Both the position numbers and the translations under genes were made by a program. A DNA stretch of 64,000 nt from contig CACLUR010000004.1 of NCBI GenBank assembly GCA_902610175.1, positions 60,598 through 124,597 of the forward strand, in the 5' to 3' direction. The stretch is from an uncultured Alphaproteobacteria bacterium. GTDB taxonomy: Bacteria > Pseudomonadota > Alphaproteobacteria > HIMB59. Below are positions 45,009-54,490 of this stretch, one piece after another (position 1 is the first letter of the stretch; each line of letters opens with the position of its first letter). Below the pieces are notes generated by a model that worked only from the letters and a program-made list of their open reading frames with translations, was not told the origin of the DNA and did no database searches.

Positions 45009-46691
45009 TCACACCAAAACGATTACTAACATTATAAATAAAATTGAAATTAGAATTGTGCCTGCAAAACTAGGTGTTGTAACTTTAATGTAGGATAAAT
45101 TACTAAATTTATAAGATTTACTTAATACTTGTTTAAAAGATAAACCTAAATATTTATATAAACTATCTGTTAATAAACCTATTTTTTTAAATAAGGGTTT
45201 ACCAATACCAGGTAACATTTTTCTGTAAAACCAATCAGAATTTAAAACAGTTGATCTAATCTCGGAGGGATAAAGTTTAATTTTAACTAAAAATAAAAAT
45301 GCAATAATTGCAAAAACTAAAAGTTGTAGCTGACTTATTACATGGTCTAAAGTATAGGGCTGATACTCAACTGCGTATGGAAGTATTTGATACAAATATT
45401 TTGGGAATACACCTATAGCAATACATAAAAAAGCAGCGATGCCCATTGCAATGAGCATATTAATTGGAGCCTCTTTAACTTTATTCTTCCTCTCGTGTGC
45501 AAAAAAAGCAAAGTAGGGTATCTTTATCCCTGAGTGCTCCAAAACACCTGCGGAAGCAAAGAATAAAATAAAGTAAATTAAAACCATTCCCATACCTCCA
45601 AGCGAGGACATTATTAAAGATTTGGCAACAAATCCGCTGAACAACGGAAATGCAGAAATAGACATGGCCCCTATAATGCAAAATATTGTTGTGAATGGCA
45701 TGTATTTGTAAAGGCCACCTAATTCAGAAGCTTTTGTTGTTCCAGCTCTGTATAAAACAGCACCCATACTCATAAACAAAAGAGCTTTATAAATTATATG
45801 AACGAACGCATGCGCTACCGTTCCATTAAGAGATAGTTCTGTCCCAATACCAATACCAACAACCATAAAGCCTAATTGGTTATTAAGACTAAATGACAAA
45901 ACTCTTCTTAAATCATTTTCTATGACTGCAAAAAATACAGGAAAAGCTGTCATTATTGCACCTATCCAAATTAGTGAGTCAGTGCCTGGAAAAGTTCTAG
46001 CTAAAGCATAAATTGCCAATTTTGTTGTAAAAGCAGAAAGTGCCACTGTGCCAGTAACCGAAGACTCAGGGTAAGAGTCTTGTAGCCAACCATTTAAAAG
46101 GGGAAATGCAGCCTTAATTCCAAAAGCAATAAATATAAAAATTCCAAAATTTGTTTTTAAATCTAGAACAGCTAAATTATGGTTTCCTGTTTGATATAGC
46201 ATTAAACATGCGCCAATTAAAAGTAATACACCTGAAGAAACTTGAATGATCAGATATCTCATAGCTGCATCTTTTGCTGCATTTGTATTTCCAGCAAAAA
46301 CTATAAAGACTGAAGTAAGAGCTGTTGCTTCCCACCAAATAAATAAACTAAAAAAATCTCCTGCGTGGAGAGCACCAATAGCAGAGCCTGCATAAGCTAG
46401 TGTCGCCATGTGCTCCATTAAATTTTTACTGTGCCAGCTAAAAATTATTACAAGTATAGCTGCAATATGAAAAATAATAGCAAAAGGAAGAGTTAAACTA
46501 TCTGATTGATATAATATTAAATTTAAACCAAGTATGTCCCACTCTAAAAAAGTTCCATAACCATTAAATAAAGATAAAGCTGATAAACCCACCGATAATA
46601 ACATTGCAGGATGTCTAAAATATTGAGGAATGGTTGGCAATAAGAATGAAGTAATTATCATAATTAAACCGGGAATAAAATTACTGATCAT
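45009..46691 (-). CDS. Mrp/complex I-type antiporter-like subunit, third copy
   Basis: The 560-residue protein has about 14-15 membrane segments and the proton-antiporter domain: FFSLFIWWEATALTSVFIVF with the helix-5 Glu (about 118-137), SFSLNNQLGFMVVGIG, and AHAFVHIIYKALLFMSMG. The long amphipathic tail (450-545) is reminiscent of NuoL. It is the last gene of the antiporter operon and overlaps the 77-residue gene by 11 bases. It is an addition to the usual MrpA/MrpD pair. Confidence 0.8.
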   Translation of the reverse strand: MISNFIPGLIMIITSFLLPTIPQYFRHPAMLLSVGLSALSLFNGYGTFLEWDILGLNLILYQSDSLTLPFAIIFHIAAILVIIFSWHSKNLMEHMATLAYAGSAIGALHAGDFFSLFIWWEATALTSVFIVFAGNTNAAKDAAMRYLIIQVSSGVLLLIGACLMLYQTGNHNLAVLDLKTNFGIFIFIAFGIKAAFPLLNGWLQDSYPESSVTGTVALSAFTTKLAIYALARTFPGTDSLIWIGAIMTAFPVFFAVIENDLRRVLSFSLNNQLGFMVVGIGIGTELSLNGTVAHAFVHIIYKALLFMSMGAVLYRAGTTKASELGGLYKYMPFTTIFCIIGAMSISAFPLFSGFVAKSLIMSSLGGMGMVLIYFILFFASAGVLEHSGIKIPYFAFFAHERKNKVKEAPINMLIAMGIAAFLCIAIGVFPKYLYQILPYAVEYQPYTLDHVISQLQLLVFAIIAFLFLVKIKLYPSEIRSTVLNSDWFYRKMLPGIGKPLFKKIGLLTDSLYKYLGLSFKQVLSKSYKFSNLSYIKVTTPSFAGTILISILFIMLVIVLV

Positions 46692-46914
46692 AATAATCCT
46701 CCTTCCTCATTAAGAATTTCCTCAGCCACTTTCCTAACATGACTATAAAAACAAAACTTACAAAACCGAAAAATGCTGGGAAGCCATATATCTCGGCAAA
46801 GGAAAAGTATTCATGTCTGTGAAAAGTAAAGTCTAAAAGAATTAAAAGTGCTCCGATTAAAAGTATGTACTTTGTAAAGCTTTTACCCATACTCTTTAAA
46901 TCATTTTTTTTCAT
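46681..46914 (-). CDS. Small membrane protein of the Mrp operon (77 residues)
   Basis: Two hydrophobic segments (about 15-29 and 43-62) flank HRHEYFSFAEIYGFP, and the tail KWLRKFLMRKEDYYDQ is charged. It lies between two large antiporter genes and overlaps the next by 11 bases. I do not know a named family for it. It is likely a structural accessory of the antiporter complex; that is inference from context. Confidence 0.7.
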   Translation of the reverse strand: MKKNDLKSMGKSFTKYILLIGALLILLDFTFHRHEYFSFAEIYGFPAFFGFVSFVFIVMLGKWLRKFLMRKEDYYDQ

Positions 46915-46939
46915 TTAATTCACTATTACTCCACTAATA

Positions 46940-48367
46940 TTATTCAAAAAATAGTTTGCATAAAAAAAAGAAAACTAAACAGCCTAAACCTGTAATTAAT
47001 GGTGGCCAAACAGTTAAAGGGGCTTTAATTAATTTTATTTCTTTCTTAGAGTTTTGGGTGAAGCCTATTACTAGAGGCTGTAATAGATAATAAATATTTA
47101 GCAATGAGGAAATACCTAAGATTATTGCAACGAATATAAATTCTCTCTCAATAGAGCCCATGATTAAATAAAATTTACTCCAAGAACCAATAAAGGGAGG
47201 AACCCCAATGATAGATAGAGCCCCTAAAGTGTAAGCAAAAAATATTAACGGTAATTTGTAACCAATACCTTTTAGGTCACTTACCTTTTTAATATGGGCA
47301 GTTACATAAATAGCACCTGCACAGAAGAATAGAGTTATCTTACCTAAAGCATGAGTTATAATATGAAAAGATGCCCCTTTTAGAGCTAAAGATGAAGCCA
47401 AAGCTGCTCCCAAAATAATATAGGAAAGTTGACTTATAGTAGAATAAGCTAATCTCGCTTTTAAGTCATCTTTTGTTATCGCTATGATACTAGAAGCCAT
47501 TATAGTGAAACATGCTAACCAGACTAACCAGTCAGAGCTTTTTGTTTGAAGTAAAAAGTCTGGACCAACAATATAAACAACGACCACGAGAAAGCTAAAT
47601 ACACCAGCTTTTACTACAGCAACGGCGTGGAGTAATGCAGAAACTGGAGTTGGCGCCACCATTGCAGCAGGCAACCAACGATGAATAGGCATAATTGCTG
47701 CTTTACCTATACCAAACACAAGCATAGCTATTAGAAAAGATAGGTACTCTGCTGGGAATTTATTCATAAGTATTCCCCCATCTTGAAAATCTAAAGTCCC
47801 TGTTTTAAGCCAAATCCAAAATATAGCTGGTAAGAAAAATATTAAAGAGGTACCCACTAAAATCGACAAATAGAGCCTTCCTGCAGATTGCGACTCAGCG
47901 TTTTGCTTATGTCCAACTAAAGGGAAAGTTGAAAAAGTTAATATTTCATAAAAAATAAATAAGACTAGAAGATTTCCAGACCAAGCTATTGCCAATGCAG
48001 CATGGATTGCGATTGAATAAAAAATTACAAATCTTGTTTGATTTTTTTCACCAGCACCCCTCATATAACCAATAGTGTAGATAGATGCCAGTATCCATAA
48101 TGAAGATGCCACTAAACTAAAAATAGATCCAAGAGCTGATACTTTAAAAGCAAAATCTACCCCATCAAAAAGTGTAAAAAAAGTTATCTGATATACCTCA
48201 TTATTTTGTATTCCATGAAAAACTTTTAAACTGATTACAAAGGTTATAAGACCTCCAATTATACCAAAAGAGTCTCTTAAGTTATTATTATATCTACAGA
48301 CATAAGAAAATAATGCAGCAAAAAGTGGGGTGATAATACCCAGTATAATTAAAAACGAATTACTCAA
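46940..48367 (-). CDS. Mrp-type antiporter subunit, MrpA N-terminal/NuoL-like
   Basis: The 475-residue protein has about 14 membrane segments and GNLLVLFIFYEILTFSTFPLVGH (helix 5 with its Glu, about 129-151), FGIGKAAIMPIHRWLPAAMVAPTPVSALLHAVAVVKAG split over about 222-258, with the key lysines. This part looks like the antiporter domain of MrpA/MrpD without the MrpA tail. It overlaps the preceding mrpD by four bases. Which of the two is formally MrpA cannot be decided without an alignment. Confidence 0.82.
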   Translation of the reverse strand: MSNSFLIILGIITPLFAALFSYVCRYNNNLRDSFGIIGGLITFVISLKVFHGIQNNEVYQITFFTLFDGVDFAFKVSALGSIFSLVASSLWILASIYTIGYMRGAGEKNQTRFVIFYSIAIHAALAIAWSGNLLVLFIFYEILTFSTFPLVGHKQNAESQSAGRLYLSILVGTSLIFFLPAIFWIWLKTGTLDFQDGGILMNKFPAEYLSFLIAMLVFGIGKAAIMPIHRWLPAAMVAPTPVSALLHAVAVVKAGVFSFLVVVVYIVGPDFLLQTKSSDWLVWLACFTIMASSIIAITKDDLKARLAYSTISQLSYIILGAALASSLALKGASFHIITHALGKITLFFCAGAIYVTAHIKKVSDLKGIGYKLPLIFFAYTLGALSIIGVPPFIGSWSKFYLIMGSIEREFIFVAIILGISSLLNIYYLLQPLVIGFTQNSKKEIKLIKAPLTVWPPLITGLGCLVFFFLCKLFFE

Positions 48368-49860
48368 TTTTGATAACCTGATATTAAATAGTCTGCGGAC
48401 AAGTTAGAAAATTCAATTATTGGTGTTGAATATATCCCAAAAACAATGATTGAAATTGTAACTATCCATATTGGTAAATAAATATAAGCATCTTCTTTTT
48501 CAGATTTAAATTTAATTTCTGAAAACCACATCTGTTCCACTATTTTCCAGAAATATACAACAGCTAATGCGGAGCTTACCGCAACTAAAGCGATTGAAAA
48601 ATACATCTGGTTTGTATAAAGAGCTTGAAATAAATATAATTTTGAAATGAAGCCATTTGTTAGAGGTAATCCAATTAAAGATAATCCACAAATTAATAAA
48701 GCAAATGAAGTTATGGGGTATTTATAGCCAAAACCTTTTAAACTGTTTAGGGTTACTCGATCCTTATAAAGAATAGCGAAGTAACCAACAGCCATAAATA
48801 ATCCTCCTTTGATCAAAGCATGATTAAATATATGCACAAAGCCCGAAGCTACTCCACTGTGGTCTTTAAGGCTAAAAGCCAGTGTGATGTAACCAATTTG
48901 CGCAATTGAGGAAAATGCCAAAAGTTTTTTGATATCATCTTGATAGATGGCTATTACAGTCCCAATGAATATAGCGAGTAAAGATAGAGGATATAAAACA
49001 AAATCTAAAAACAAACTTAAATAGCTCGGATAAATTATGAATACTTCGTACAAAAGTCTCACAAAAAAATAAAGAATTGTTTTTGTCGCTAAAGCAGCCA
49101 AAAGTGTCGAGACAGCTGATGGAGCATAACTATATGCAGGTGGTAACCAAATATGGACAGGAAAAATTGCAGCCTTCACCATAAGACCTATAAGCATGAA
49201 TGACATACCTGCGAAGATGGCTAACTGACCATCGAAATATTGGGCCAGTTGAATTACAAGATCATTCATATTCAACGTACCTGTCATAGCGTAGGCAAAG
49301 CCAACCCCAATTACATAAAATGTAGCCCCGATCGCCCCGATAATTAGATAATTAAAAGCTGCGAGTAATGCTTTTCTATTTTGTCCTGCACCTAAGGCAA
49401 TTAAAGAAATAGAAGCTAATGCAGATATTTCTAAAAAGACAAATAAATTGAAAATATCATTAGTTAAAATAATCCCGTTCAGGCTTCCAACTGCCAATAA
49501 CCACAAAGAATAGGCCTTTCCAAAGTCCCTATAGTCAATTTCATTCAAGAAGATTTTTCTTGAGTAAAATGTTGATACCAAAACAAAAATTGAAAATAAC
49601 AATTGAAGTCCAATATTCACCCCATCTATTTTAAAAGAAATACCCCATGGTGGTTCCCAATTTCCAAACTCATATATAATTAAACCAGAAACAGAAATTT
49701 CTTTAAGAAGATGTAAAGAAAAAAATAAATGTAACAACAAAGTTATGATTGAAATTATCCAAGGCCATATTTTTGACGGCATAAATGCAATAATTGCAGA
49801 AATAAGTAGAGGTAAAACTACTACCAATGCAGGAGCATCGTCTAAAAATATATCAAACAT
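48364..49860 (-). CDS. mrpD: Na+/H+ antiporter subunit MrpD-like
   Basis: The 498-residue protein shows the antiporter fold: DIFNLFVFLEISALASISLIALG (about 131-153) with Glu, MLIGLMVKAAIFPVHIWLPPAY with Lys and His, and GFVHIFNHALIKGGLFMAVG. MrpD forms the proton channel of Mrp complexes. It begins one base before the mrpC stop, in the canonical position after mrpC. Confidence 0.85.
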   Translation of the reverse strand: MFDIFLDDAPALVVVLPLLISAIIAFMPSKIWPWIISIITLLLHLFFSLHLLKEISVSGLIIYEFGNWEPPWGISFKIDGVNIGLQLLFSIFVLVSTFYSRKIFLNEIDYRDFGKAYSLWLLAVGSLNGIILTNDIFNLFVFLEISALASISLIALGAGQNRKALLAAFNYLIIGAIGATFYVIGVGFAYAMTGTLNMNDLVIQLAQYFDGQLAIFAGMSFMLIGLMVKAAIFPVHIWLPPAYSYAPSAVSTLLAALATKTILYFFVRLLYEVFIIYPSYLSLFLDFVLYPLSLLAIFIGTVIAIYQDDIKKLLAFSSIAQIGYITLAFSLKDHSGVASGFVHIFNHALIKGGLFMAVGYFAILYKDRVTLNSLKGFGYKYPITSFALLICGLSLIGLPLTNGFISKLYLFQALYTNQMYFSIALVAVSSALAVVYFWKIVEQMWFSEIKFKSEKEDAYIYLPIWIVTISIIVFGIYSTPIIEFSNLSADYLISGYQN

Positions 49861-50223
49861 TTATTTATCTGACTTTAGCTCCAAAGACTCTATTTCTTTT
49901 TCTTCAATTGTTTCGTAGTTCTTGTAAATTTGTAATACTAAAGCTAATCCAAGCGCTGAAGTAGCCACTCCAACGACGATAGCGGTCAGTATTAAGACGT
50001 GTGGCAATGGATTTGAATAGGCATTTGCCATTTTTGTTAATATAGGGGCGGTTCCATCTAAAACTTTTGCAAGTGATACAAAAAATACAAAAACTGCAGT
50101 TTGAAAAATTGCTAAGCCAACCACTTTTTTTAAATAGTTTTGACTTGTGATGATTATAATTAATCCGCCAACCATAAGTAAAACAAAGGCAAAATGGTTC
50201 CAAAAATAAATAAAATTACTCAT
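49861..50223 (-). CDS. mrpC: Na+/H+ antiporter subunit MrpC-like
   Basis: The 120-residue NuoK-like protein has three membrane helices and the family segment PLPHVLILTAIVVGVATSALGLAL (split; about 72-95). ATG 50223 is chosen: a GGGG-rich ribosome site precedes it and the overlap with mrpB shrinks to eight bases; an upstream alternative at 50262 would overlap by 47. Confidence 0.87.
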   Translation of the reverse strand: MSNFIYFWNHFAFVLLMVGGLIIIITSQNYLKKVVGLAIFQTAVFVFFVSLAKVLDGTAPILTKMANAYSNPLPHVLILTAIVVGVATSALGLALVLQIYKNYETIEEKEIESLELKSDK

Positions 50224-50653
50224 TAATTTCCCCAAAGGAAGCAAAAGAGTGATACAAAGCAATCATTACAGTTGCAACTGTAATGCCTACTCCTAGCTCA
50301 ACTAATATAATACCAATATGTTGACCAGTTGATGGGTCTGATGACAAAACATTGTAATCTAAATACATCCCATCAAGAAATATTGAAACTATTCCGACAC
50401 CTGCATATAACAAAACACCTATGCACATTAAATATCGATTAATCATTATTGGAACTAAAGTTTCACCTTTTGAAAGCCCAAATATCATTGAATACAATAT
50501 AAATGCTGCCGCTACTATTACCCCAGCCTGAAATCCACCGCCTGGTCCATAGTCACCATGAAATTGAACGTAAAGCCCAAATATAATAATCGGTGCAAAA
50601 AGAATTTTGCTAACGACGCTTAATACTGGACTAGATGAAATTTTATCTCTCAT
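50216..50653 (-). CDS. mrpB: Na+/H+ antiporter subunit MrpB-like
   Basis: The 145-residue protein carries the MnhB mark GGGFQAGVIVAAAFILYSM (about 36-54) and four membrane segments; the HGDYGPGGGFQ loop is typical. It follows the MrpA-tail protein with an 11-base overlap. Confidence 0.88.
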   Translation of the reverse strand: MRDKISSSPVLSVVSKILFAPIIIFGLYVQFHGDYGPGGGFQAGVIVAAAFILYSMIFGLSKGETLVPIMINRYLMCIGVLLYAGVGIVSIFLDGMYLDYNVLSSDPSTGQHIGIILVELGVGITVATVMIALYHSFASFGEINE

Positions 50654-51212
50654 TTTTTTTATTTTTTTTAAAATTAGTTTTACGATTAAGAGTGTTGCTA
50701 GTTAATAAAGCAATGACACCTAAGCCTGCGGTAAATATTACTATTGTTTCTCCCAAAGTATCAAAACCTCTATAACTTGCTAAAATATTAGTAACAACAT
50801 TAGGTATATGAAAAAAATCTTTACTTTCCTTTAAGTATTCTGGAACTACATGAAGATGTATTGGTGCATTAGGATCTCCTAATAAAGGGAGGTTTGCAAT
50901 TATAATAATCAATATAAGTGATATCGCTACTGCAAGAATAATACTCGGAAATAAGTTTATTAATTTATTTTTTTTTCCTTCTGGTAATTTCGCAGCAGCC
51001 ATAACCATTAAAATTGTTGAAATACCAGAACCAACTGCAGCTTCAGTAAATGCTACATCAACCGCATCTAAATTCACATATATAGCTGAGCATAACAAAG
51101 TAAAAGCGCCTGTGAGTGCAACAACACTTATTAATGACGTGGTTTTAAAAATAAAAAAGGTTGTTACCAATAGAAGCGAAATTAAGAAAAAATTAATTAA
51201 TAAAAAGTTCAT
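50643..51212 (-). CDS. Detached MrpA C-terminal/DUF4040-MbhE-like subunit
   Basis: The 189-residue protein has a DUF4040 (MbhD-like) half, with DAVDVAFTEAAVGSGISTILMVMAA (about 50-74, split), and an MbhE-like half with YRGFDTLGETIVIFTAGLG (about 146-164). In Bacillus Mrp these parts are the tail of MrpA; here they are a separate gene, as in Mbh-type and many group 2 systems. It sits between mrpG and mrpB. Confidence 0.83.
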   Translation of the reverse strand: MNFLLINFFLISLLLVTTFFIFKTTSLISVVALTGAFTLLCSAIYVNLDAVDVAFTEAAVGSGISTILMVMAAAKLPEGKKNKLINLFPSIILAVAISLILIIIIANLPLLGDPNAPIHLHVVPEYLKESKDFFHIPNVVTNILASYRGFDTLGETIVIFTAGLGVIALLTSNTLNRKTNFKKNKKNER

Positions 51213-51523
51213 TTTTTATTTTTTCCCTTTGGCTTATACCCCGACTCATGTGCAAATAGAGCTATTGCATGGCCTGTTACAGGGCTAGTAAATATTAAAA
51301 ATAACGGTATTAATAAAAGTTTAAGACTTAATAAACTAAAACCAGAATAAACTATCAAAGCTAAGACTATAAAACCTGATCCTAGAGTATCAATTAAACC
51401 AGCAGCATGAATTCGACTAAATACATCGGGTAACTTTATAAGGCCTAGACTTCCAGATAAAATGAAGAAGCAGCCAATAGCTAATAAGACTAAAGAAATT
51501 AACTCGATATAATTATACGACAT
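51209..51523 (-). CDS. mrpG: Na+/H+ antiporter subunit MrpG-like
   Basis: The 104-residue protein has three helices and the family run FFILSGSLGLIKLPDVFSRIHAAG (split; about 19-42) with LIPLFLIFTSPVTGHAIA. It overlaps mrpF by 11 bases and the next gene by four. Confidence 0.87.
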   Translation of the reverse strand: MSYNYIELISLVLLAIGCFFILSGSLGLIKLPDVFSRIHAAGLIDTLGSGFIVLALIVYSGFSLLSLKLLLIPLFLIFTSPVTGHAIALFAHESGYKPKGKNKK

Positions 51524-51782
51524 TACTTTTTCTTCTTTTTATTTTGTAATACCTAAGTATTGCAATGGTGCCTAAAAAATTCAAAAGTATATACATCAAA
51601 GAAATATCGACAAAATCAGGTCTATCAAATGCAAAACCATGAACACTGATACCTATGGCTATAATAGTTCCAATGCTTGATATAGATAATATTCTATCAA
51701 AAGGAGTTGGTCCTTTGATTGCTCGAACTAAACATAATGCTACAGAGACGCCCAGAACAATTAAAGTTGCAAAAAAAATCAT
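51513..51782 (-). CDS. mrpF: Na+/H+ antiporter subunit MrpF-like
   Basis: The 89-residue three-helix protein has VRAIKGPTPFDRILSISSIG (split; about 19-38), the MrpF mark with the Asp important for transport in the family, and DISLMYILLNFLGTIAILRY. It overlaps mrpE and mrpG by a few bases. Confidence 0.88.
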   Translation of the reverse strand: MIFFATLIVLGVSVALCLVRAIKGPTPFDRILSISSIGTIIAIGISVHGFAFDRPDFVDISLMYILLNFLGTIAILRYYKIKRRKSNVV

Positions 51783-52273
51783 TTATCTAAATCCGTAATT
51801 ACTTTGTTCATATCATCTGTTTGCAAGTCTTCTGATAGCTTCTTACTTAATGCGTGAACTAGAAATATTTTTTTATCTACTTCTATTGTTACTGTACCCG
51901 GAGTAAGAGTTATAGCGTTTGCATAGTTTGCAATACCTGTTCTATTCTTCTGAGATGCTTTAACACTTATTAGTTGTGGAGAGTATTTACCATTCCATAT
52001 TAAAGCTGTTGTCGTAATTCCAGATTTAAAAATTTCTTTAAATAACCAAATCCAATAAAATGGTAATCTAAGAATAATTTTTAAAGGAAGAGAGTCTTCC
52101 TCGAGAGCTTTAGCTCTATAAGACATCCAAAAAACAAAAAGAACACTGACTAGTCCAAAAAAAAGTAAAAGCGATTTAAGGTAACCAGATAAAATAAACC
52201 AGAATACAAAAAGTATTATGAAATAAGTTATAAATGATAAGGTCTTAAGTGAATCTTTATTAAGTTTAGCCAC
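51779..52273 (-). CDS. mrpE: Na+/H+ antiporter subunit MrpE-like
   Basis: The 164-residue protein has two or three N-terminal helices and a soluble tail with ANAITLTPGTVTIEVDKK (about 114-131), the MrpE mark, followed by FLVHAL. It is the first gene of the antiporter operon, ten bases after the formyltransferase-like gene, so the operon may be read through from region 5. Confidence 0.87.
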   Translation of the reverse strand: MAKLNKDSLKTLSFITYFIILFVFWFILSGYLKSLLLFFGLVSVLFVFWMSYRAKALEEDSLPLKIILRLPFYWIWLFKEIFKSGITTTALIWNGKYSPQLISVKASQKNRTGIANYANAITLTPGTVTIEVDKKIFLVHALSKKLSEDLQTDDMNKVITDLDK

Positions 52274-52282
52274 TAAAAGCTA

Positions 52283-53200
52283 TTATGAGAATAAATCACC
52301 CTCTGTAAATACTGCAGTATTCATGTCTTTAACAAATAATTTACCTTGGTCTGATTTAAATCTTGATACCTCAATAAATCCACCTTTAACTGCGATTCTG
52401 ACGTTTTCAGCATTAATTGATATGATTTGACCTGGAAAATGCTCAGCACTTTGCTCGTCAATAAACTTAGTGTCATAAAAGACATACTCATCACCCATGA
52501 ATTCAGCCCATGCACCAGGCTGAGGGTTGCAACCCCTTATTAAATTATAAATTTCGTTTCCGGGTTTTTTCCAATCAATTCTTGCATCACTTTTTTTACA
52601 CCAAGACTCATATGTTGCTTTAGAGTCATCTTGAGGTGTCTTTGGTGCATTACCAGACTCGATTAAATTTGCAGCTTCAACACAAGCTTCAAGACCTAAT
52701 GGAAATATCTTTTTAAAGTAAACATCTCCTAAAGTATCATCAGGACCAATATCAACTTCTTTTTGAAGTAATATTTCACCCTCATCTAGCCCATCATTTG
52801 GATAAAAAATTGAAAGACCTGTTTTTGTGGAGCCACCAATTATAGGCCAGTTTATTGAACTTGGTCCTCTATGGAGTGGAAGTAGTGAGGGGTGAAAACA
52901 AATAGATCCATGAGTGGGAATATCTCTCGCTCCTTCAGGCACAAAAATTATTACATAAGCCATGACACATAAATCCGCACCGTGAGACTTAATTTGGTCT
53001 AGTACCTCTTGGTCTTTAAAATTTGAGGGTTGGTAAACAGGCAAACTAACACTTTGAGCGTATTCTTTAACAGGATCGACTGGTTTACCCTCTTTGTCAG
53101 GTGCACAATATACCGCTACTACTTCATGGTCTGTTTCTGTATGAAATTTTTCTAAAGCACTTTTTCCAAATGCCTGTTGCCCCATTAAAATTATTTTCAT
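52283..53200 (-). CDS. Stand-alone 10-formyl-THF hydrolase-like formyltransferase-fold protein
   Basis: The 305-residue protein has the formyltransferase fold (about 1-200) and the C-terminal Fmt-type barrel (about 205-305), like the N-terminal hydrolase part of 10-formyl-THF dehydrogenase. His103 in FHPSLLPLHRG and Asp139 in DGLDEGE match the catalytic His and Asp. The residue two before the His is Cys101; Fmt and PurN have Asn there, while the dehydrogenase hydrolase domain has Ile. So it is not a normal tRNA formyltransferase. It follows frc with a TAAGGAGC ribosome site. It probably handles the formyl group made by the upstream lyase, releasing formate or shifting it to a partner. Confidence 0.7.
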   Translation of the reverse strand: MKIILMGQQAFGKSALEKFHTETDHEVVAVYCAPDKEGKPVDPVKEYAQSVSLPVYQPSNFKDQEVLDQIKSHGADLCVMAYVIIFVPEGARDIPTHGSICFHPSLLPLHRGPSSINWPIIGGSTKTGLSIFYPNDGLDEGEILLQKEVDIGPDDTLGDVYFKKIFPLGLEACVEAANLIESGNAPKTPQDDSKATYESWCKKSDARIDWKKPGNEIYNLIRGCNPQPGAWAEFMGDEYVFYDTKFIDEQSAEHFPGQIISINAENVRIAVKGGFIEVSRFKSDQGKLFVKDMNTAVFTEGDLFS

Positions 53201-53226
53201 TATTGCTCCTTAAATTAAAATATATC

Positions 53227-54474
53227 TTATACTGCTCCGGCCTCTCTTACAGCTTTAATTTCATCGTCACTCATCTGACAAAATTCTTTTAATATCTCAT
53301 CAGTATGCTCTCCGAGAAGTGGAGATCTTTCAACTTTTGCTGGGGAGTCAGATAACTTAATTGGATTACCAACAGTCAAATATTTACCTCGTTCAGGGTG
53401 ATCAACTTCGACTATAGTATTAGTGTCTCTCAGGCCTTGATCTTCAGCTAATTCTTTTAGAGATAATATTGGACCAACCGGTATATCCAAAGGGTTACAT
53501 ATATCCATAACCTCAAATTTAGTCTTGGTCATTGTCCATGACTCAATTGTATCAAATATTTCGTTTAACCTTGGTAGTCTTTTAGCAGGAGTTGAGTAAT
53601 TTTCATCCTCTTTCCATTCGGGTTTACCAATAACATCACATACTTTTTCCCAAACAGCCGCCTGGGTAATAAAATATGTATATGCATTAGGATCCTTTTC
53701 CCAACCTTTACATTTGAGAATTCTTCCTGGCTGACCACCACCTGAATCGTTACCTGCGCGAGGCGTAGAGTCACCAAAAGGAATGTCTTCTCCAAATTGA
53801 GAGTATTCTTTTAATGGCCCTCTTGAAAGTCTTTGTTGGTCACGAAGTTTAACTCTGCAAAGATTTAAAACTCCATCTTGCATTGCAGCAGATACTCTTT
53901 GTCCCTTTCCTGACTTTTCTCTGTGGAATAAAGCAGTAACTATACCCAATGCTAAATGTAGTCCTGTTCCACTATCTCCTATTTGTGCACCAGTGACTAA
54001 AGGAACCTCTCCAAGCATACCTGTAGTTGAAGCAGATCCACCTGCGCACTGAGCAACATTCTCATAAACTTTACAATCTTCATATTTTCCTGGACCAAAA
54101 CCTTTAACAGAAGCATAAATCATTCTTGGATTTATTTCTTGAATTTTTTCCCATGAAAAGCCCATTCTATCTAAAGCACCAGGAGCAAAATTTTCTACCA
54201 TCACATCACACTCTTGAATTAACTTAGTAAATATTTTTGAACCCTCTGGTTTCTTTGGGTTTAATGTTATACTTCTTTTATTTGAGTTTAGCATGGTAAA
54301 GTACAAACTGTCTGCATCAGGAACGTCTCTTAGCTGACCTCTTGTAGCATCACCAACCCCTGGTCTTTCAACTTTTACGACATCTGCACCAAACCAAGCT
54401 AGTAATTGTGTGCAAGTTGGTCCGGACTGGACGTGTGTCATGTCTAATATTTTGACACCTTTTAAAGCTTCCAT
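53227..54474 (-). CDS. frc: Formyl-CoA transferase (class III CoA-transferase)
   Basis: The 415-residue protein is very close to formyl-CoA:oxalate CoA-transferase: [21 protein letters not shown] split over 13-33, [18 protein letters not shown], Asp167 in GDSGTGLH as catalytic carboxylate, and the glycine loop DSGGGQPG (about 254). It moves CoA from formyl-CoA to a carboxylic acid, classically oxalate, releasing formate. AGGAGG precedes the ATG; it starts 16 bases after the ThDP enzyme. Other acids are possible acceptors. Confidence 0.85.
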   Translation of the reverse strand: MEALKGVKILDMTHVQSGPTCTQLLAWFGADVVKVERPGVGDATRGQLRDVPDADSLYFTMLNSNKRSITLNPKKPEGSKIFTKLIQECDVMVENFAPGALDRMGFSWEKIQEINPRMIYASVKGFGPGKYEDCKVYENVAQCAGGSASTTGMLGEVPLVTGAQIGDSGTGLHLALGIVTALFHREKSGKGQRVSAAMQDGVLNLCRVKLRDQQRLSRGPLKEYSQFGEDIPFGDSTPRAGNDSGGGQPGRILKCKGWEKDPNAYTYFITQAAVWEKVCDVIGKPEWKEDENYSTPAKRLPRLNEIFDTIESWTMTKTKFEVMDICNPLDIPVGPILSLKELAEDQGLRDTNTIVEVDHPERGKYLTVGNPIKLSDSPAKVERSPLLGEHTDEILKEFCQMSDDEIKAVREAGAV

Positions 54475-54490
54475 GGTTTCCTCCTAAAGT

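Noticed and set aside
52283..53200. Methionyl-tRNA formyltransferase
   Set aside because: The Asn of the catalytic trio is replaced by Cys101 and the sequence is nearer to the 10-formyl-THF dehydrogenase hydrolase domain.
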